DNA of 14,446 nt from CAYJCL01 sp964370475 (GCA_964370475.1 CAYJJI010000023.1:1-14446), one strand, 5' to 3'; counted from the stretch's first letter, positions 6,072 through 13,640 are shown. Notes: generated by a model not told the origin, from the sequence alone. Numbers and translations: made by a program.

Positions 6072-7322
6072 CTATCTAGTTACATTCAAGTAACCTGAGA
6101 AAGATTTACCTTGATCATAGTCTTGGTTTTCTCCTGTTCCTTTTAATCGGAATGTTATTGTATATGATTGAGTTTCATTAGCATTAATAATTATACCTTC
6201 TACTAGGTCACCTGATACTTTAGGTGAAGGAGTGAATTCTACATTATATCCGTTGTTGTCACTTTCAATCATGTATTCAAAATTATCACTTGTAAATGTA
6301 TTTTCTTTTACTACCCATTCTAAATTATAGATTACACTAACATTTGACTTATTAGTTATTGTAAATGATTTTTGTGGATATATAGGATCTGTTCCTGGCT
6401 GGTCATCTGGCAGTAATCCATTTACAACTAGTTCCGTACCGTCTTCATAAATTATATTTAAGTTTCCGCTACTATTTAAGTTGTTATCTGGATTTCCTGT
6501 AACTGAGCTAGATCCTGAACCAGTATTTTCCCCTTCTTCAACAGGTGAACATGCTCTATCACATACTCCATCTCCATCATCGTCGCACATCGCATCACAT
6601 AATTGGTCTCCGTTAATATCTATATTAAGATATATTTCGTCTGTACCTTCCTTGGCTATATCAAGATCTGCTTTTCCATCTCCATCTATGTCATAATTGT
6701 AATCCGGCCATCCGTCCCCGTTACTATCACAGTTTACTTTACATGTTTCAACGTTGTCTCCAGTTGCATCATTAACTAAATTTGAATCTGGTTCTCCGTC
6801 GTTATCTTCATCTAAATTAAATATTGCTAAGTTATTACCTTTGTAATCTATATTTACATCTGGTTTATTATCGTTATTAATATCTATATTAATTTCAGGT
6901 TCATAGTCGTTATTAAAATCAAGATTTATATCTGGTATTCCATCATTGTCAATATCTATATTAACTTTGGATTCTGCAATATATATTAAAGCATTATATG
7001 TAGCAAATATCGTTGCTGCTATTAGTGCAGCAATTAATAATAATATTGCTGGAAGTATTTTCTTTTGTTTTTTGAAGTTAAATATTAAGTACTTTGCATT
7101 CTTTTCTACTACTAAGTTATTTCTTAAATTTATGATATCGTCTTCTTTAGCTACTAACAATTTTAAGCATTTTAATACGAAGGCTTTTTCTATTTCTATT
7201 TTTCCTTCATACATTATATTTAATGTTTCTTCTACTTTTTTGTATTGTTCATTAGAAGTTAATAAATTTAATTCACTTATTATGAGTTTTTCTTCTTTTA
7301 AAGTATTTTCTATCTTTTTCAT
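6072..7322 (-). CDS. single-pass membrane protein with DxDxDG calcium-type repeats and a C-terminal TasA-like beta domain
   Basis: A 416-aa protein with four parts. Residues 1-87 are a charged, helical, probably cytosolic domain. Residues 88-115 are one transmembrane helix preceded by KKQKK, predicting an extracellular C-terminus. Residues 123-255 carry DxDxDGxxD-like loops on a strict 12-residue step: units at 123, 135, 147, 159 (degenerate), 171, then 199, 211, 223 (degenerate), 235, 247. Three CxxxC pairs (C194/C198, C242/C246, C254/C258) flank the second array. Such loops bind calcium in dockerins, EF-hands and thrombospondin type 3 repeats. After a Gly/Ser/Asn linker (about 260-287), residues 290-416 look like a beta-sandwich ending in SGYLNVTR, similar to the next gene product. 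Starts 9 bases after the DUF2357 gene, with GGGAGG as ribosome binding site. The whole protein is not one I recognise; function unknown. Confidence 0.85.
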   Translation of the reverse strand: MKKIENTLKEEKLIISELNLLTSNEQYKKVEETLNIMYEGKIEIEKAFVLKCLKLLVAKEDDIINLRNNLVVEKNAKYLIFNFKKQKKILPAILLLIAALIAATIFATYNALIYIAESKVNIDIDNDGIPDINLDFNNDYEPEINIDINNDNKPDVNIDYKGNNLAIFNLDEDNDGEPDSNLVNDATGDNVETCKVNCDSNGDGWPDYNYDIDGDGKADLDIAKEGTDEIYLNIDINGDQLCDAMCDDDGDGVCDRACSPVEEGENTGSGSSSVTGNPDNNLNSSGNLNIIYEDGTELVVNGLLPDDQPGTDPIYPQKSFTITNKSNVSVIYNLEWVVKENTFTSDNFEYMIESDNNGYNVEFTPSPKVSGDLVEGIIINANETQSYTITFRLKGTGENQDYDQGKSFSGYLNVTR

Positions 7323-7331
7323 AATACCTCC

Positions 7332-8435
7332 CTAATCTAATATTGCTAATGCTTTTTCAATATTTAATTGACATTTTATTACGCTATGTTTGAATTCTTG
7401 CGCTACATCAATATATTCTTTTTCTTTTTTCTCATGAGCTTTTTTAAATTCTGAATTTATTAAGAATTTGAATTCTTGTTCTGTAGTTTGGTTTTCTTTT
7501 ACATATTTTTCTATTATTAATTTTAAATATTCTAATGATGTATTAATTATCTTTTCACTTTCAATATTTGATATATTTAAAAATGTATTATACTCTAGGT
7601 ATGTTGCCATTTTTATTTTATCAATTATATTATTTCCATCAATAAACATTTCTGTTTCTTTTACTTCTAATGCTTTTTCTGGGTTGAATTTTTCTAGAAA
7701 TTCCCATAAGTCTACACATTTAATAAAGTTCTTTTCTTTTAAGATTACATTTGTTTTTCTTATAGGACTTCTTACAGGTGTTACATTAGTTAAACTTTTT
7801 GCAAATTTGGTACTTAAGAAGTAATCAAATACTTCGATATTTTTTTTGATTCTTTCTTCTAGTACTTCTGATATTCTACTTTCTTCTTCTGGTTTGTTAA
7901 CTTTTCTTTCGATATTTAGTTTTATTCTAATATCTTCTTCTTTCAAACTTGTTTGACTATTGTAGAATAGTTTTTCTGTTCTTTTCCCTATTGTTATTCC
8001 TCTAGTTTTTGTCAATTGGTCATTTAGAAATGATCTAACATTTATTAATAATGAATATATAAATCTGTTTTCATATAAGTCGTTAGTCTCCTCTTTAAAT
8101 ATGTTTAGCATTTTAAGAGGTTTTACACCATCTTTTTCATTGTAGTCTTGAATTAACGATGTATGAGTCGCTAAGAACTTAATACTATCTTGAGTAATAG
8201 ATTTTGTTTTTTCAATTGGTAATATTTCTTCTTCTTGAACTATAAAATTTCTTGGCTTTCTAACTATTGTATCGATAAAAGGGATTGTTTCTTCTATGAA
8301 ATCAATCCATGATGTATCTCTACTGATATCTGAATCATTAATTTTAACTGTCATTTTGTTTTCTGTATTAGCTAAAAAACTAATTGTTTTTTTACTACTC
8401 AGATTTGTTATTGTTTCAATAAATTTATCGTTCAT
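7332..8435 (-). CDS. DUF2357 (McrC N-terminal-like) protein lacking a visible nuclease domain
   Basis: A 367-aa protein. The stretch from about 60 to 140, with FLATHTSLI and the motif YENRF (121-125), and a later PVRSPIRKTN...VDLWEFLE region (about 220-248), resemble DUF2357, a domain found in McrC-like partners of McrB-type AAA+ GTPases/ATPases. McrC proteins normally continue into a PD-(D/E)xK nuclease; here the C-terminal 120 residues are helical and charged and no D...ExK pattern is apparent. No signal peptide or membrane helix, so cytosolic. It directly follows the McrB-like ATPase gene (9 bases), the standard McrB-McrC order, so it probably regulates or bridges that ATPase. DUF2357 assignment is by motif memory, without a search; alternative: an unrelated helical adaptor. 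Confidence 0.65.
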   Translation of the reverse strand: MNDKFIETITNLSSKKTISFLANTENKMTVKINDSDISRDTSWIDFIEETIPFIDTIVRKPRNFIVQEEEILPIEKTKSITQDSIKFLATHTSLIQDYNEKDGVKPLKMLNIFKEETNDLYENRFIYSLLINVRSFLNDQLTKTRGITIGKRTEKLFYNSQTSLKEEDIRIKLNIERKVNKPEEESRISEVLEERIKKNIEVFDYFLSTKFAKSLTNVTPVRSPIRKTNVILKEKNFIKCVDLWEFLEKFNPEKALEVKETEMFIDGNNIIDKIKMATYLEYNTFLNISNIESEKIINTSLEYLKLIIEKYVKENQTTEQEFKFLINSEFKKAHEKKEKEYIDVAQEFKHSVIKCQLNIEKALAILD

Positions 8436-8444
8436 TTTATCACC

Positions 8445-9950
8445 TTATATTGTTTTTTTCAATCTTTCTAAGTATGCAATACATTCAACCATTGTATTAT
8501 CTCCAAATGTTTGATTTAAGTAATCAATGTATCCATCTATTTCATCTTTTATTAAAGATAAATTTAATTGGTCAAATTTACGTAGGATTTTATTAGCCAT
8601 TACGTAATCTAAACCTTCTAGTAGTGTTCCTCCACAAGCTATATAAACTGGAACGAATTCTCTAATATGTTTTACTATTCTGTTACCAAATGCAAGTCTG
8701 AAATGTTCTATAACATATTTGTCCATTTCATCTATTTTATGAAGTATGTCATCTCCTACTTTGAATTCTTCTTGTGCTTTTGCAAATAATTCTAATAAAT
8801 AAGGACTTGATAAGTTTATACCTTCTGTTTCTGGAGCATTAAATGGGTCACATTTATTATCAATGTTTATTGGCATTGCTCTATCATAAACTTTATCTGT
8901 TACCATGAATGTTGAGTCATCATTATTTATAGTTCCTATATACCACATGTTTGTTGGTAATTGAATTTTTCCTTCAACTATTTTCTTAGGATCATTATCC
9001 CAAGCATTAGGTACTAAATCTAATACCCAGTCTTTTTTATTAGGTAACTCTAATATTGAAAGCATTTCTGCAAAGTAGTATTCTACTCTTGAAATATTCA
9101 TTTCATCTAATAATGTTATATATACATCTTCTCTATATAAAGCTTCGTATATTTTAGATAATACTTCGGTTTCATTATATTTCTTTGTAAATTCATTGAA
9201 GTAACCAAATAATTCTGTTGAATCTCTCCATGAAGGTTGTACTGATGCAACTGTTGTTTCATTATTAATAAATTGACCAAATGCATAAGCTAGTGAAGTT
9301 TTACCTGTACCAGATATACCTTGTAATATTATTAGTCTATTTGATGATAAAGCTGCTAAAAACAGCTTAATTAATTTTTCATCATAATATAATTCTAATT
9401 TTGATGCTGAGAAATTTCTGAATTGTTTTACTATTTCTTCAAGTTTAAGTTCTTTATTATAAGTAGGTGCTTGGAATTCCATCATTCTTTCATCTACTCT
9501 TGTTAATTTATAGAATCTTGTGTTTTCATCAGTTTGTTTTTCTATTAATTTTCCTTCTTCATCATACATTGGCTCTGCATTTCCACCAGCCATAGTTAGG
9601 AACTTTTGATTTTCTTCTTTTAATCTTACTACATCTACGTTTAATCTTTCGATTTCATCAATCATAGCTTCCTGTTTGATTCTATTTCGACGATATCTAA
9701 ACATTCTTTTAACTACTATAAATAAAGTAACGAAAACTATTCCATATATTAGTAGTAATACTATAATTGCAATTACTACGATAAATAGTCCTCCACCACT
9801 TAATTCGTCTTTATAGTTGTTAATAACATCGATATAATTAAGTACGTTAAACATTTCTATTAATCCGATTCCTAAACTTTTAAATATTGATATTAGTCCA
9901 TTGAAAAATGGTGACATAAAATCAATGAAAAATTGTGTGTAATTATTCAT
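8445..9950 (-). CDS. membrane-anchored McrB-like AAA+ ATPase
   Basis: A 501-aa protein. Residues 5-38 form an amphipathic or hydrophobic helix. Residues 54-81 are a clear transmembrane helix followed by basic KRMFRYRRNR, placing the rest in the cytosol. Residues about 84-118 look like a coiled coil. The AAA+ core (about 185-370) has Walker A GISGTGKTS (211-219, K217), Walker B ITLLDEMN (278-285, D282/E283), a sensor-1 strand YIGTINNDDST (337-347) and a candidate arginine finger in VYDRAM (R357), in the order of the McrB/AAA_5 (MoxR-related) branch. A helical lid and C-terminal region follow to 501. McrB normally has an N-terminal DNA-recognition domain; this one has a membrane anchor instead. 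Starts 1 base after the stop of the upstream gene, with its ribosome binding site inside that gene, so translation is likely coupled. ATPase call is strong; McrB branch is probable. Confidence 0.88.
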   Translation of the reverse strand: MNNYTQFFIDFMSPFFNGLISIFKSLGIGLIEMFNVLNYIDVINNYKDELSGGGLFIVVIAIIVLLLIYGIVFVTLFIVVKRMFRYRRNRIKQEAMIDEIERLNVDVVRLKEENQKFLTMAGGNAEPMYDEEGKLIEKQTDENTRFYKLTRVDERMMEFQAPTYNKELKLEEIVKQFRNFSASKLELYYDEKLIKLFLAALSSNRLIILQGISGTGKTSLAYAFGQFINNETTVASVQPSWRDSTELFGYFNEFTKKYNETEVLSKIYEALYREDVYITLLDEMNISRVEYYFAEMLSILELPNKKDWVLDLVPNAWDNDPKKIVEGKIQLPTNMWYIGTINNDDSTFMVTDKVYDRAMPINIDNKCDPFNAPETEGINLSSPYLLELFAKAQEEFKVGDDILHKIDEMDKYVIEHFRLAFGNRIVKHIREFVPVYIACGGTLLEGLDYVMANKILRKFDQLNLSLIKDEIDGYIDYLNQTFGDNTMVECIAYLERLKKTI

Positions 9951-9951
9951 A

Positions 9952-11043
9952 TTATTTCTCCTCTTCTATATTCTCTTCAATTAATTGATCAAGCGTTATT
10001 CTTTCTGTTTCAGTTAAGATATTCATTTTATAATCTTTTTCAGTTAATTCTTTTATCACTTTTGTTTCTGTATCTTTAATATATATAACATCTTCTTTAT
10101 TGATGAAATCATTGTTATATTCATCTATAAGTATTGCTACCGGTTTATTAATTATACTTTTTAAATCTTGATTATATTTTTTGTAGTCAGATAAATTTAA
10201 CATTAGCGTTAAATGATTACTAATCATGTCTAGTTGTGCTATTTTCATTAATCCAGCGAATTCTTTTTCTGATTCTATAAATGATCTTGGTATATGCATT
10301 ACTATTTCTGGTATTTGAATATCGTTAGAATACATTTTCAATAATGATACATATAATAACAGTAATGATAATTCTTTAATCTTATTGTTTATACCAAATT
10401 GTTCATATACATTATCGATGATAATATTATTGAAACTTCCTAGTGAAGGGATGTTATAATCACTTTCTATTAAGTATGTATTATCTTTTAATTTTTGATA
10501 ATCTATATATATTTCTTTGCTTAGTATTTGGTCAAAGAATTTTTTTTCAATTCTTTCATTATCTTTAATTTTATTAGCTAGTAGATTTATTATAAAATGA
10601 TTTTCGTTTAGATTTAAATCTATATACTCATCTTTTAATAAATTTCTTAATTTTGCTATTATATTTTCTGTAAGTGTACTATCTTGTTTGAAGTATGTTA
10701 TTTCTTTATCTATTCTATTTATTATATATAAGATATTCATTAATATATATATTGTTTTTTGATCTTGACTTTTTTTATCTTCAAAACTTGATTGATAATA
10801 TTCTTTTAATGTGTTCAAAGCATATGACATTTCGATATCTTTTTTGTTCTTTTTTTGTGTATCTTGGATGTAAAATTTCGAAACATATATCTGAATTAAA
10901 TTATCTAATAACTTATATAATTCTTGAGGTGTTTCCCATAATTTGGTTGATTGATTAAAATAATTTTGAGATAAAATATCTGCGTAAGACAATAAAGATC
11001 TATGTTTGAAATTCAGAAATTTGTTTGTAAGTTCTATTTGCAT
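9952..11043 (-). CDS. unrecognised 363-aa protein, first gene of the AAA/TasA-like operon
   Basis: I do not recognise this protein. It has no signal peptide, no convincing transmembrane helix and no P-loop. Residues about 40-190 are strongly helical with many Lys/Glu/Asn. Residues about 200-330 alternate hydrophobic strands and helices (IPSLGSFNNIIIDN, LSLLLLYVSLLK, IPEIVMHIPRSFI, LTLMLNLSDY, PVAILIDEYN), suggesting an alpha/beta fold. The C-terminus is acidic (EENIEEEK). It is probably cytosolic. The ribosome binding site AGAGG is rather far (about 9 bases) from the ATG. Its stop codon is one base from the start of the McrB-like ATPase gene, and it is transcribed first, so it most likely works with the ATPase as a structural or adaptor component, which is inference from position only. 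Confidence 0.75.
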   Translation of the reverse strand: MQIELTNKFLNFKHRSLLSYADILSQNYFNQSTKLWETPQELYKLLDNLIQIYVSKFYIQDTQKKNKKDIEMSYALNTLKEYYQSSFEDKKSQDQKTIYILMNILYIINRIDKEITYFKQDSTLTENIIAKLRNLLKDEYIDLNLNENHFIINLLANKIKDNERIEKKFFDQILSKEIYIDYQKLKDNTYLIESDYNIPSLGSFNNIIIDNVYEQFGINNKIKELSLLLLYVSLLKMYSNDIQIPEIVMHIPRSFIESEKEFAGLMKIAQLDMISNHLTLMLNLSDYKKYNQDLKSIINKPVAILIDEYNNDFINKEDVIYIKDTETKVIKELTEKDYKMNILTETERITLDQLIEENIEEEK

Positions 11044-11068
11044 CTACCAACGCCTCTATTCTTATTAA

Positions 11069-11097
11069 ATTATAACAAATAGGTTATTTTTTTGCAA
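11069..11097 (-). promoter_or_regulatory. promoter of the five-gene operon
   Basis: The minus strand has TTGCAA (11092-11097), a 17-bp spacer and TATAAT (11069-11074). Predicted start near 11062 gives a leader of about 19 nt before the ATG at 11043. No other convincing promoter was seen between the five genes, which are spaced 1-9 bases apart. Confidence 0.82.
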
Positions 11098-11113
11098 GGT
11101 TTATAATATATAA

Positions 11114-11134
11114 AAACCAACATAGTGTTGGTTT
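11114..11134 (-). terminator. terminator of the tsaB-rimI-tsaD operon
   Basis: AAACCAACA and TGTTGGTTT (9 bp, 3-base loop) followed on the minus strand by TTTATATATT. The first two bases of the tsaD stop (11133-11135) are part of the stem. Confidence 0.82.
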
Positions 11135-12131
11135 AGTATATTTCTTCATTGCTTCTCGCGTTTAAATTTAAGTTTGAGAATTTTTTTTGTTGATATAGTG
11201 GGAATGCTGCTGCACCTATCATTGCTGCATTATCAGTACAATATTTGAAATCTGGAACATTAATATTTACGTTTAATTCATTACATAAATTCGTTAAATT
11301 TTCTCTTAAATATTGATTAGCTGATACTCCACCAGCTATTAAAAATTCTTTTGAATTTGTATTAATTAATGCTAATCTAACTTTTCTAACTATTTGATCA
11401 ACTGCAACTTCCTGGAAACTAGCTGCTATATCAGGCTTATTAATGTCGTTTCCTTTTTGTTTTTCGTTGTGAACAATATTAATTATATTACTTTTTAGAC
11501 CACTATAGCTAAAGTTGTAAGTATCATTATTCATCGGTGTATTTAATTTATATGATGATACTCCATTTTTAGCTATTTTTTCTATTTCTGGACCACCTGG
11601 ATATGGTAAATTTAGCACTTTTGCCACTTTATCATACGCTTCTCCAATTGCATCGTCTAATGTACTTCCTAACAATTCAAATTCATAGTCGTCTTTCATA
11701 ATTAATAAATCAGTATGTCCTCCACTAACTACCAGAGCTAGTAATGGATATGTTATGTCATTTGTTAACTTATTAGCATAAATATGACCAGCCATATGAT
11801 TTACTGCTATTAATGGCTTATTAAGTGTGTAGGCAATAGCTTTTGCAGCTTCTACTCCTACTAATAGACTTCCCATTAATCCTGGAGAATAAGTTACTGC
11901 TACAGCATCTATATTTATATCTTTTACTTTGTTCATTAATTCTTCATATACAAATGTAATCATTTCTGTATGCATTCTTGATGCTATTTCTGGTACTACT
12001 CCACCATATTTTTTATGAGTACTTATTTGAGTAGATGTAACCATTTCTATACATTCTCTTCCGTTTTTTACTATTGCAATACTAGTTTCATCACATGATG
12101 TTTCTATTGCTAATATATATACATCTTTCAT
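11133..12131 (-). CDS. tsaD: tRNA N6-adenosine threonylcarbamoyltransferase TsaD
   Basis: A 332-aa protein matching TsaD (Kae1/Qri7 family) from end to end. It transfers the threonylcarbamoyl group from TC-AMP to A37 of ANN-decoding tRNAs, together with TsaB and TsaE. Visible hallmarks: ETSCDETS (10-17), the metal-ligand motif NHMAGH with H112 and H116, SGGHT (136-140), GEAYDKVAK (163-171), YPGGP, FSYSGLK (207-213), and the C-terminal metal ligand in CTDNAAMIG (D300). All key residues are present. Its ATG overlaps the TGA of rimI (ATGA at 12128-12131). Last gene of the tsaB-rimI-tsaD operon, ending in a terminator. Confidence 0.98.
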   Translation of the reverse strand: MKDVYILAIETSCDETSIAIVKNGRECIEMVTSTQISTHKKYGGVVPEIASRMHTEMITFVYEELMNKVKDINIDAVAVTYSPGLMGSLLVGVEAAKAIAYTLNKPLIAVNHMAGHIYANKLTNDITYPLLALVVSGGHTDLLIMKDDYEFELLGSTLDDAIGEAYDKVAKVLNLPYPGGPEIEKIAKNGVSSYKLNTPMNNDTYNFSYSGLKSNIINIVHNEKQKGNDINKPDIAASFQEVAVDQIVRKVRLALINTNSKEFLIAGGVSANQYLRENLTNLCNELNVNINVPDFKYCTDNAAMIGAAAFPLYQQKKFSNLNLNARSNEEIY

Positions 12132-12550
12132 TTGTTCCTCCTTATCATTAAATACGCATCTTCGTCTTTATAATATTTTTTTCTCGTTGATACTATTTCA
12201 AATTTTTGTTTTTTATATAAATTTATAGCAGGTATGTTATTTACATTCACTTCTAATGACATAGTTTCGTAATTATTAAAAAAATTAGTTATATGATTGA
12301 ATAATTTACTTGCTAATTGATGTTTTCGATACTTTGGTGTTACATATATATTGATTATATCTATAGTATCAATTACAAAAGTAAAATGAATGAAAGCTAA
12401 GGGTTTTTTATTAATTTCATAATAATATATAAATTCATTACTTGATTTTATTATTTCATTTATATCATATTTTTTTTCGAAATCACTAAGATATTCATTA
12501 CCTAATTCATTTAATTCTTTTACTATTTCTTTAGTAGCTATTTTTATCAT
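12128..12550 (-). CDS. rimI: RimI-like GNAT N-acetyltransferase
   Basis: A 140-aa GNAT protein between tsaB and tsaD, the usual place of rimI, which acetylates the N-terminus of ribosomal protein S18 (and other substrates) in E. coli. The beta-bulge strand INIYVTPKYR (about 66-75) precedes the acetyl-CoA loop, and the C-terminal block SLEVNVNNIPAINLYKKQKFE (98-118), with KYYKDEDAYLM (125-135), is characteristic of RimI. The pyrophosphate-binding motif RxxGxA reads RKHQLA (75-80): the conserved glycine is glutamine (Q78), which may weaken cofactor binding. ATGA overlaps at both ends couple it with tsaB and tsaD. Family and position secure, acetylation of S18 assumed. Confidence 0.9.
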   Translation of the reverse strand: MIKIATKEIVKELNELGNEYLSDFEKKYDINEIIKSSNEFIYYYEINKKPLAFIHFTFVIDTIDIINIYVTPKYRKHQLASKLFNHITNFFNNYETMSLEVNVNNIPAINLYKKQKFEIVSTRKKYYKDEDAYLMIRRNK

Positions 12551-13101
12551 TGGGATACCACATTTTTTATATATAATGGATTTACTAAATGTGGATTTAA
12601 GTTTGGTTTATTTTGAAATAAGTTGTATATTAGTACATAATCAGGAATAATATGTTCTGCTACTTTATTATTTTCTTTTATGTTCAAATATTCTTCTCTA
12701 TTTATATATTGATATTCTTTTGATTGGACATAGTTTTGGAAATATCCAATATATGCTCCGTGATTATCTGGAATTGATACTATTGAGTTTGCATCTTGAT
12801 GAATAGACATAATTTCTAAATAATCAGTACTTTTAATAATAATATTATTTATCATTGCAATTGTTTTTGCAATTGTTATACCAATTCTTACTCCTGTAAA
12901 GCTTCCTGGTCCATTAATACAATATATTTCTTTTATATCATTAATATTTATCATATTTTCTTTTAATACTTCATCAATTAATGGCATTGTTACAGTACTT
13001 TGTAATGGTGTCTCACTTGATTTAACTCCTAATACTGAACCATCTTTATATAACACTATGTTTGCTTCTTTAAAATGGGTATCTATATATAAACTATACA
13101 T
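12547..13101 (-). CDS. tsaB: threonylcarbamoyl-AMP complex scaffold TsaB
   Basis: A 184-aa protein of the TsaB (YeaZ) family, an inactive TsaD paralogue that dimerises with TsaD in the t6A complex. The N-terminal strand LYIDTHFKEANIVLY (4-18) and the signature NGPGSFTGVRIG (63-74) are clear. At 184 residues it is shorter than typical TsaB (220-240), with the C-terminal subdomain reduced. It lacks TsaD's metal-binding histidines, as expected. First gene of the tsaB-rimI-tsaD operon, with a GAGGAG ribosome binding site 8 bases before the ATG and a 4-base overlap with rimI. Confidence 0.95.
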   Translation of the reverse strand: MYSLYIDTHFKEANIVLYKDGSVLGVKSSETPLQSTVTMPLIDEVLKENMININDIKEIYCINGPGSFTGVRIGITIAKTIAMINNIIIKSTDYLEIMSIHQDANSIVSIPDNHGAYIGYFQNYVQSKEYQYINREEYLNIKENNKVAEHIIPDYVLIYNLFQNKPNLNPHLVNPLYIKNVVSQ

Positions 13102-13120
13102 TTAAATCACTCCTCTTTAC

Positions 13121-13129
13121 ATTATATCA
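13121..13129 (-). promoter_or_regulatory. extended -10 promoter of tsaB-rimI-tsaD
   Basis: The minus strand reads TG-A-TATAAT (TG at 13128-13129, TATAAT at 13121-13126), a perfect extended -10. The -35 position holds only T's. The predicted start at about 13114 falls in the tsaB ribosome binding site (13109-13117), implying a leader of about 13 nt. Confidence 0.6.
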
Positions 13130-13144
13130 TTTTTTTGACAATAA

Positions 13145-13174
13145 AAAAAGATTCCTGTTTTACTCAGAATCTTT
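13145..13174 (-). terminator. terminator of the small membrane protein gene
   Basis: AAAGATTC (13147-13154) pairs with GAATCTTT (13167-13174) around a 12-base loop, followed on the minus strand by a T-run. The stop codon (13160-13162) is in the loop. Confidence 0.75.
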
Positions 13175-13585
13175 ATTTTTATTTGTTATTAACAAGAAAA
13201 TATACATAATTATATAATGACATTTGTATAATATTGCATTTTCATATAATGTTAATAGTGAAAATTCGCCATCAGCAGTATATATTATATAATTTATTGA
13301 TTCATGTAATATAAGTATCATTAATATTATTCCTACAATGTGTGTAAATTTTACTTTATTCTTTACGGATAATGCACTTATCATAAAAGTTATTAAGTAA
13401 ATTATTGGTATTAGTACATAACCTAATTGATTAATAAAAAGGCCAAATTGGTTCATATTACTTGAGTTTTTTATATAATATTCGATATACTGATATACAA
13501 ATATAGTGTTTTCTAGTATTAGAAGTACTACAAATAAACTTAAAAGTGAATATAGAAAAGAAAAATTGTTGTTTTTTATTGTCAT
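13160..13585 (-). CDS. hypothetical four-helix membrane protein
   Basis: A 141-aa protein with no recognised family. Hydrophobic segments at about 9-31, 52-73, 80-100 and 112-134 predict four transmembrane helices, joined by short loops; the C-terminus (NKNKDSE) is charged. No catalytic motif or lipobox is apparent. It lies between tsaE and tsaB but has its own terminator and is also preceded by one, so it is not clearly part of the t6A operon. AGAGAGG ribosome binding site about 6 bases before the ATG. No good promoter was identified in the 60 bases before it, so partial readthrough from tsaE is possible. Confidence 0.75.
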   Translation of the reverse strand: MTIKNNNFSFLYSLLSLFVVLLILENTIFVYQYIEYYIKNSSNMNQFGLFINQLGYVLIPIIYLITFMISALSVKNKVKFTHIVGIILMILILHESINYIIYTADGEFSLLTLYENAILYKCHYIIMYIFLLITNKNKDSE

Positions 13586-13640
13586 TTTTTACCTCTCTTA
13601 TTTAATTATATATGTTTTTTTAGATTTTTACAAATAAAAA

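Noticed and set aside
5534..7335. Open frames on the + strand opposite the 186-aa and 416-aa genes
   Set aside because: They lack ribosome binding sites and family features, and their existence follows from the codon use of the clearly coding minus strand.
7332..9950. A classical McrBC restriction system
   Set aside because: The ATPase has a membrane anchor instead of a DNA-binding domain and the partner has no visible nuclease, so cleavage of modified DNA is not supported.
9952..11043. Csn2-like CRISPR adaptation protein
   Set aside because: The alternating hydrophobic strands near the C-terminus faintly recalled Csn2, but the protein is much longer, lacks a Csn2-like start, and there is no Cas gene or repeat array in the window.
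4382..13101. Mycoplasma-type code (TGA as tryptophan)
   Set aside because: tsaB, rimI and the epimerase gene end at TGA in ATGA overlaps where family alignment expects the end, and tryptophans are encoded by TGG.
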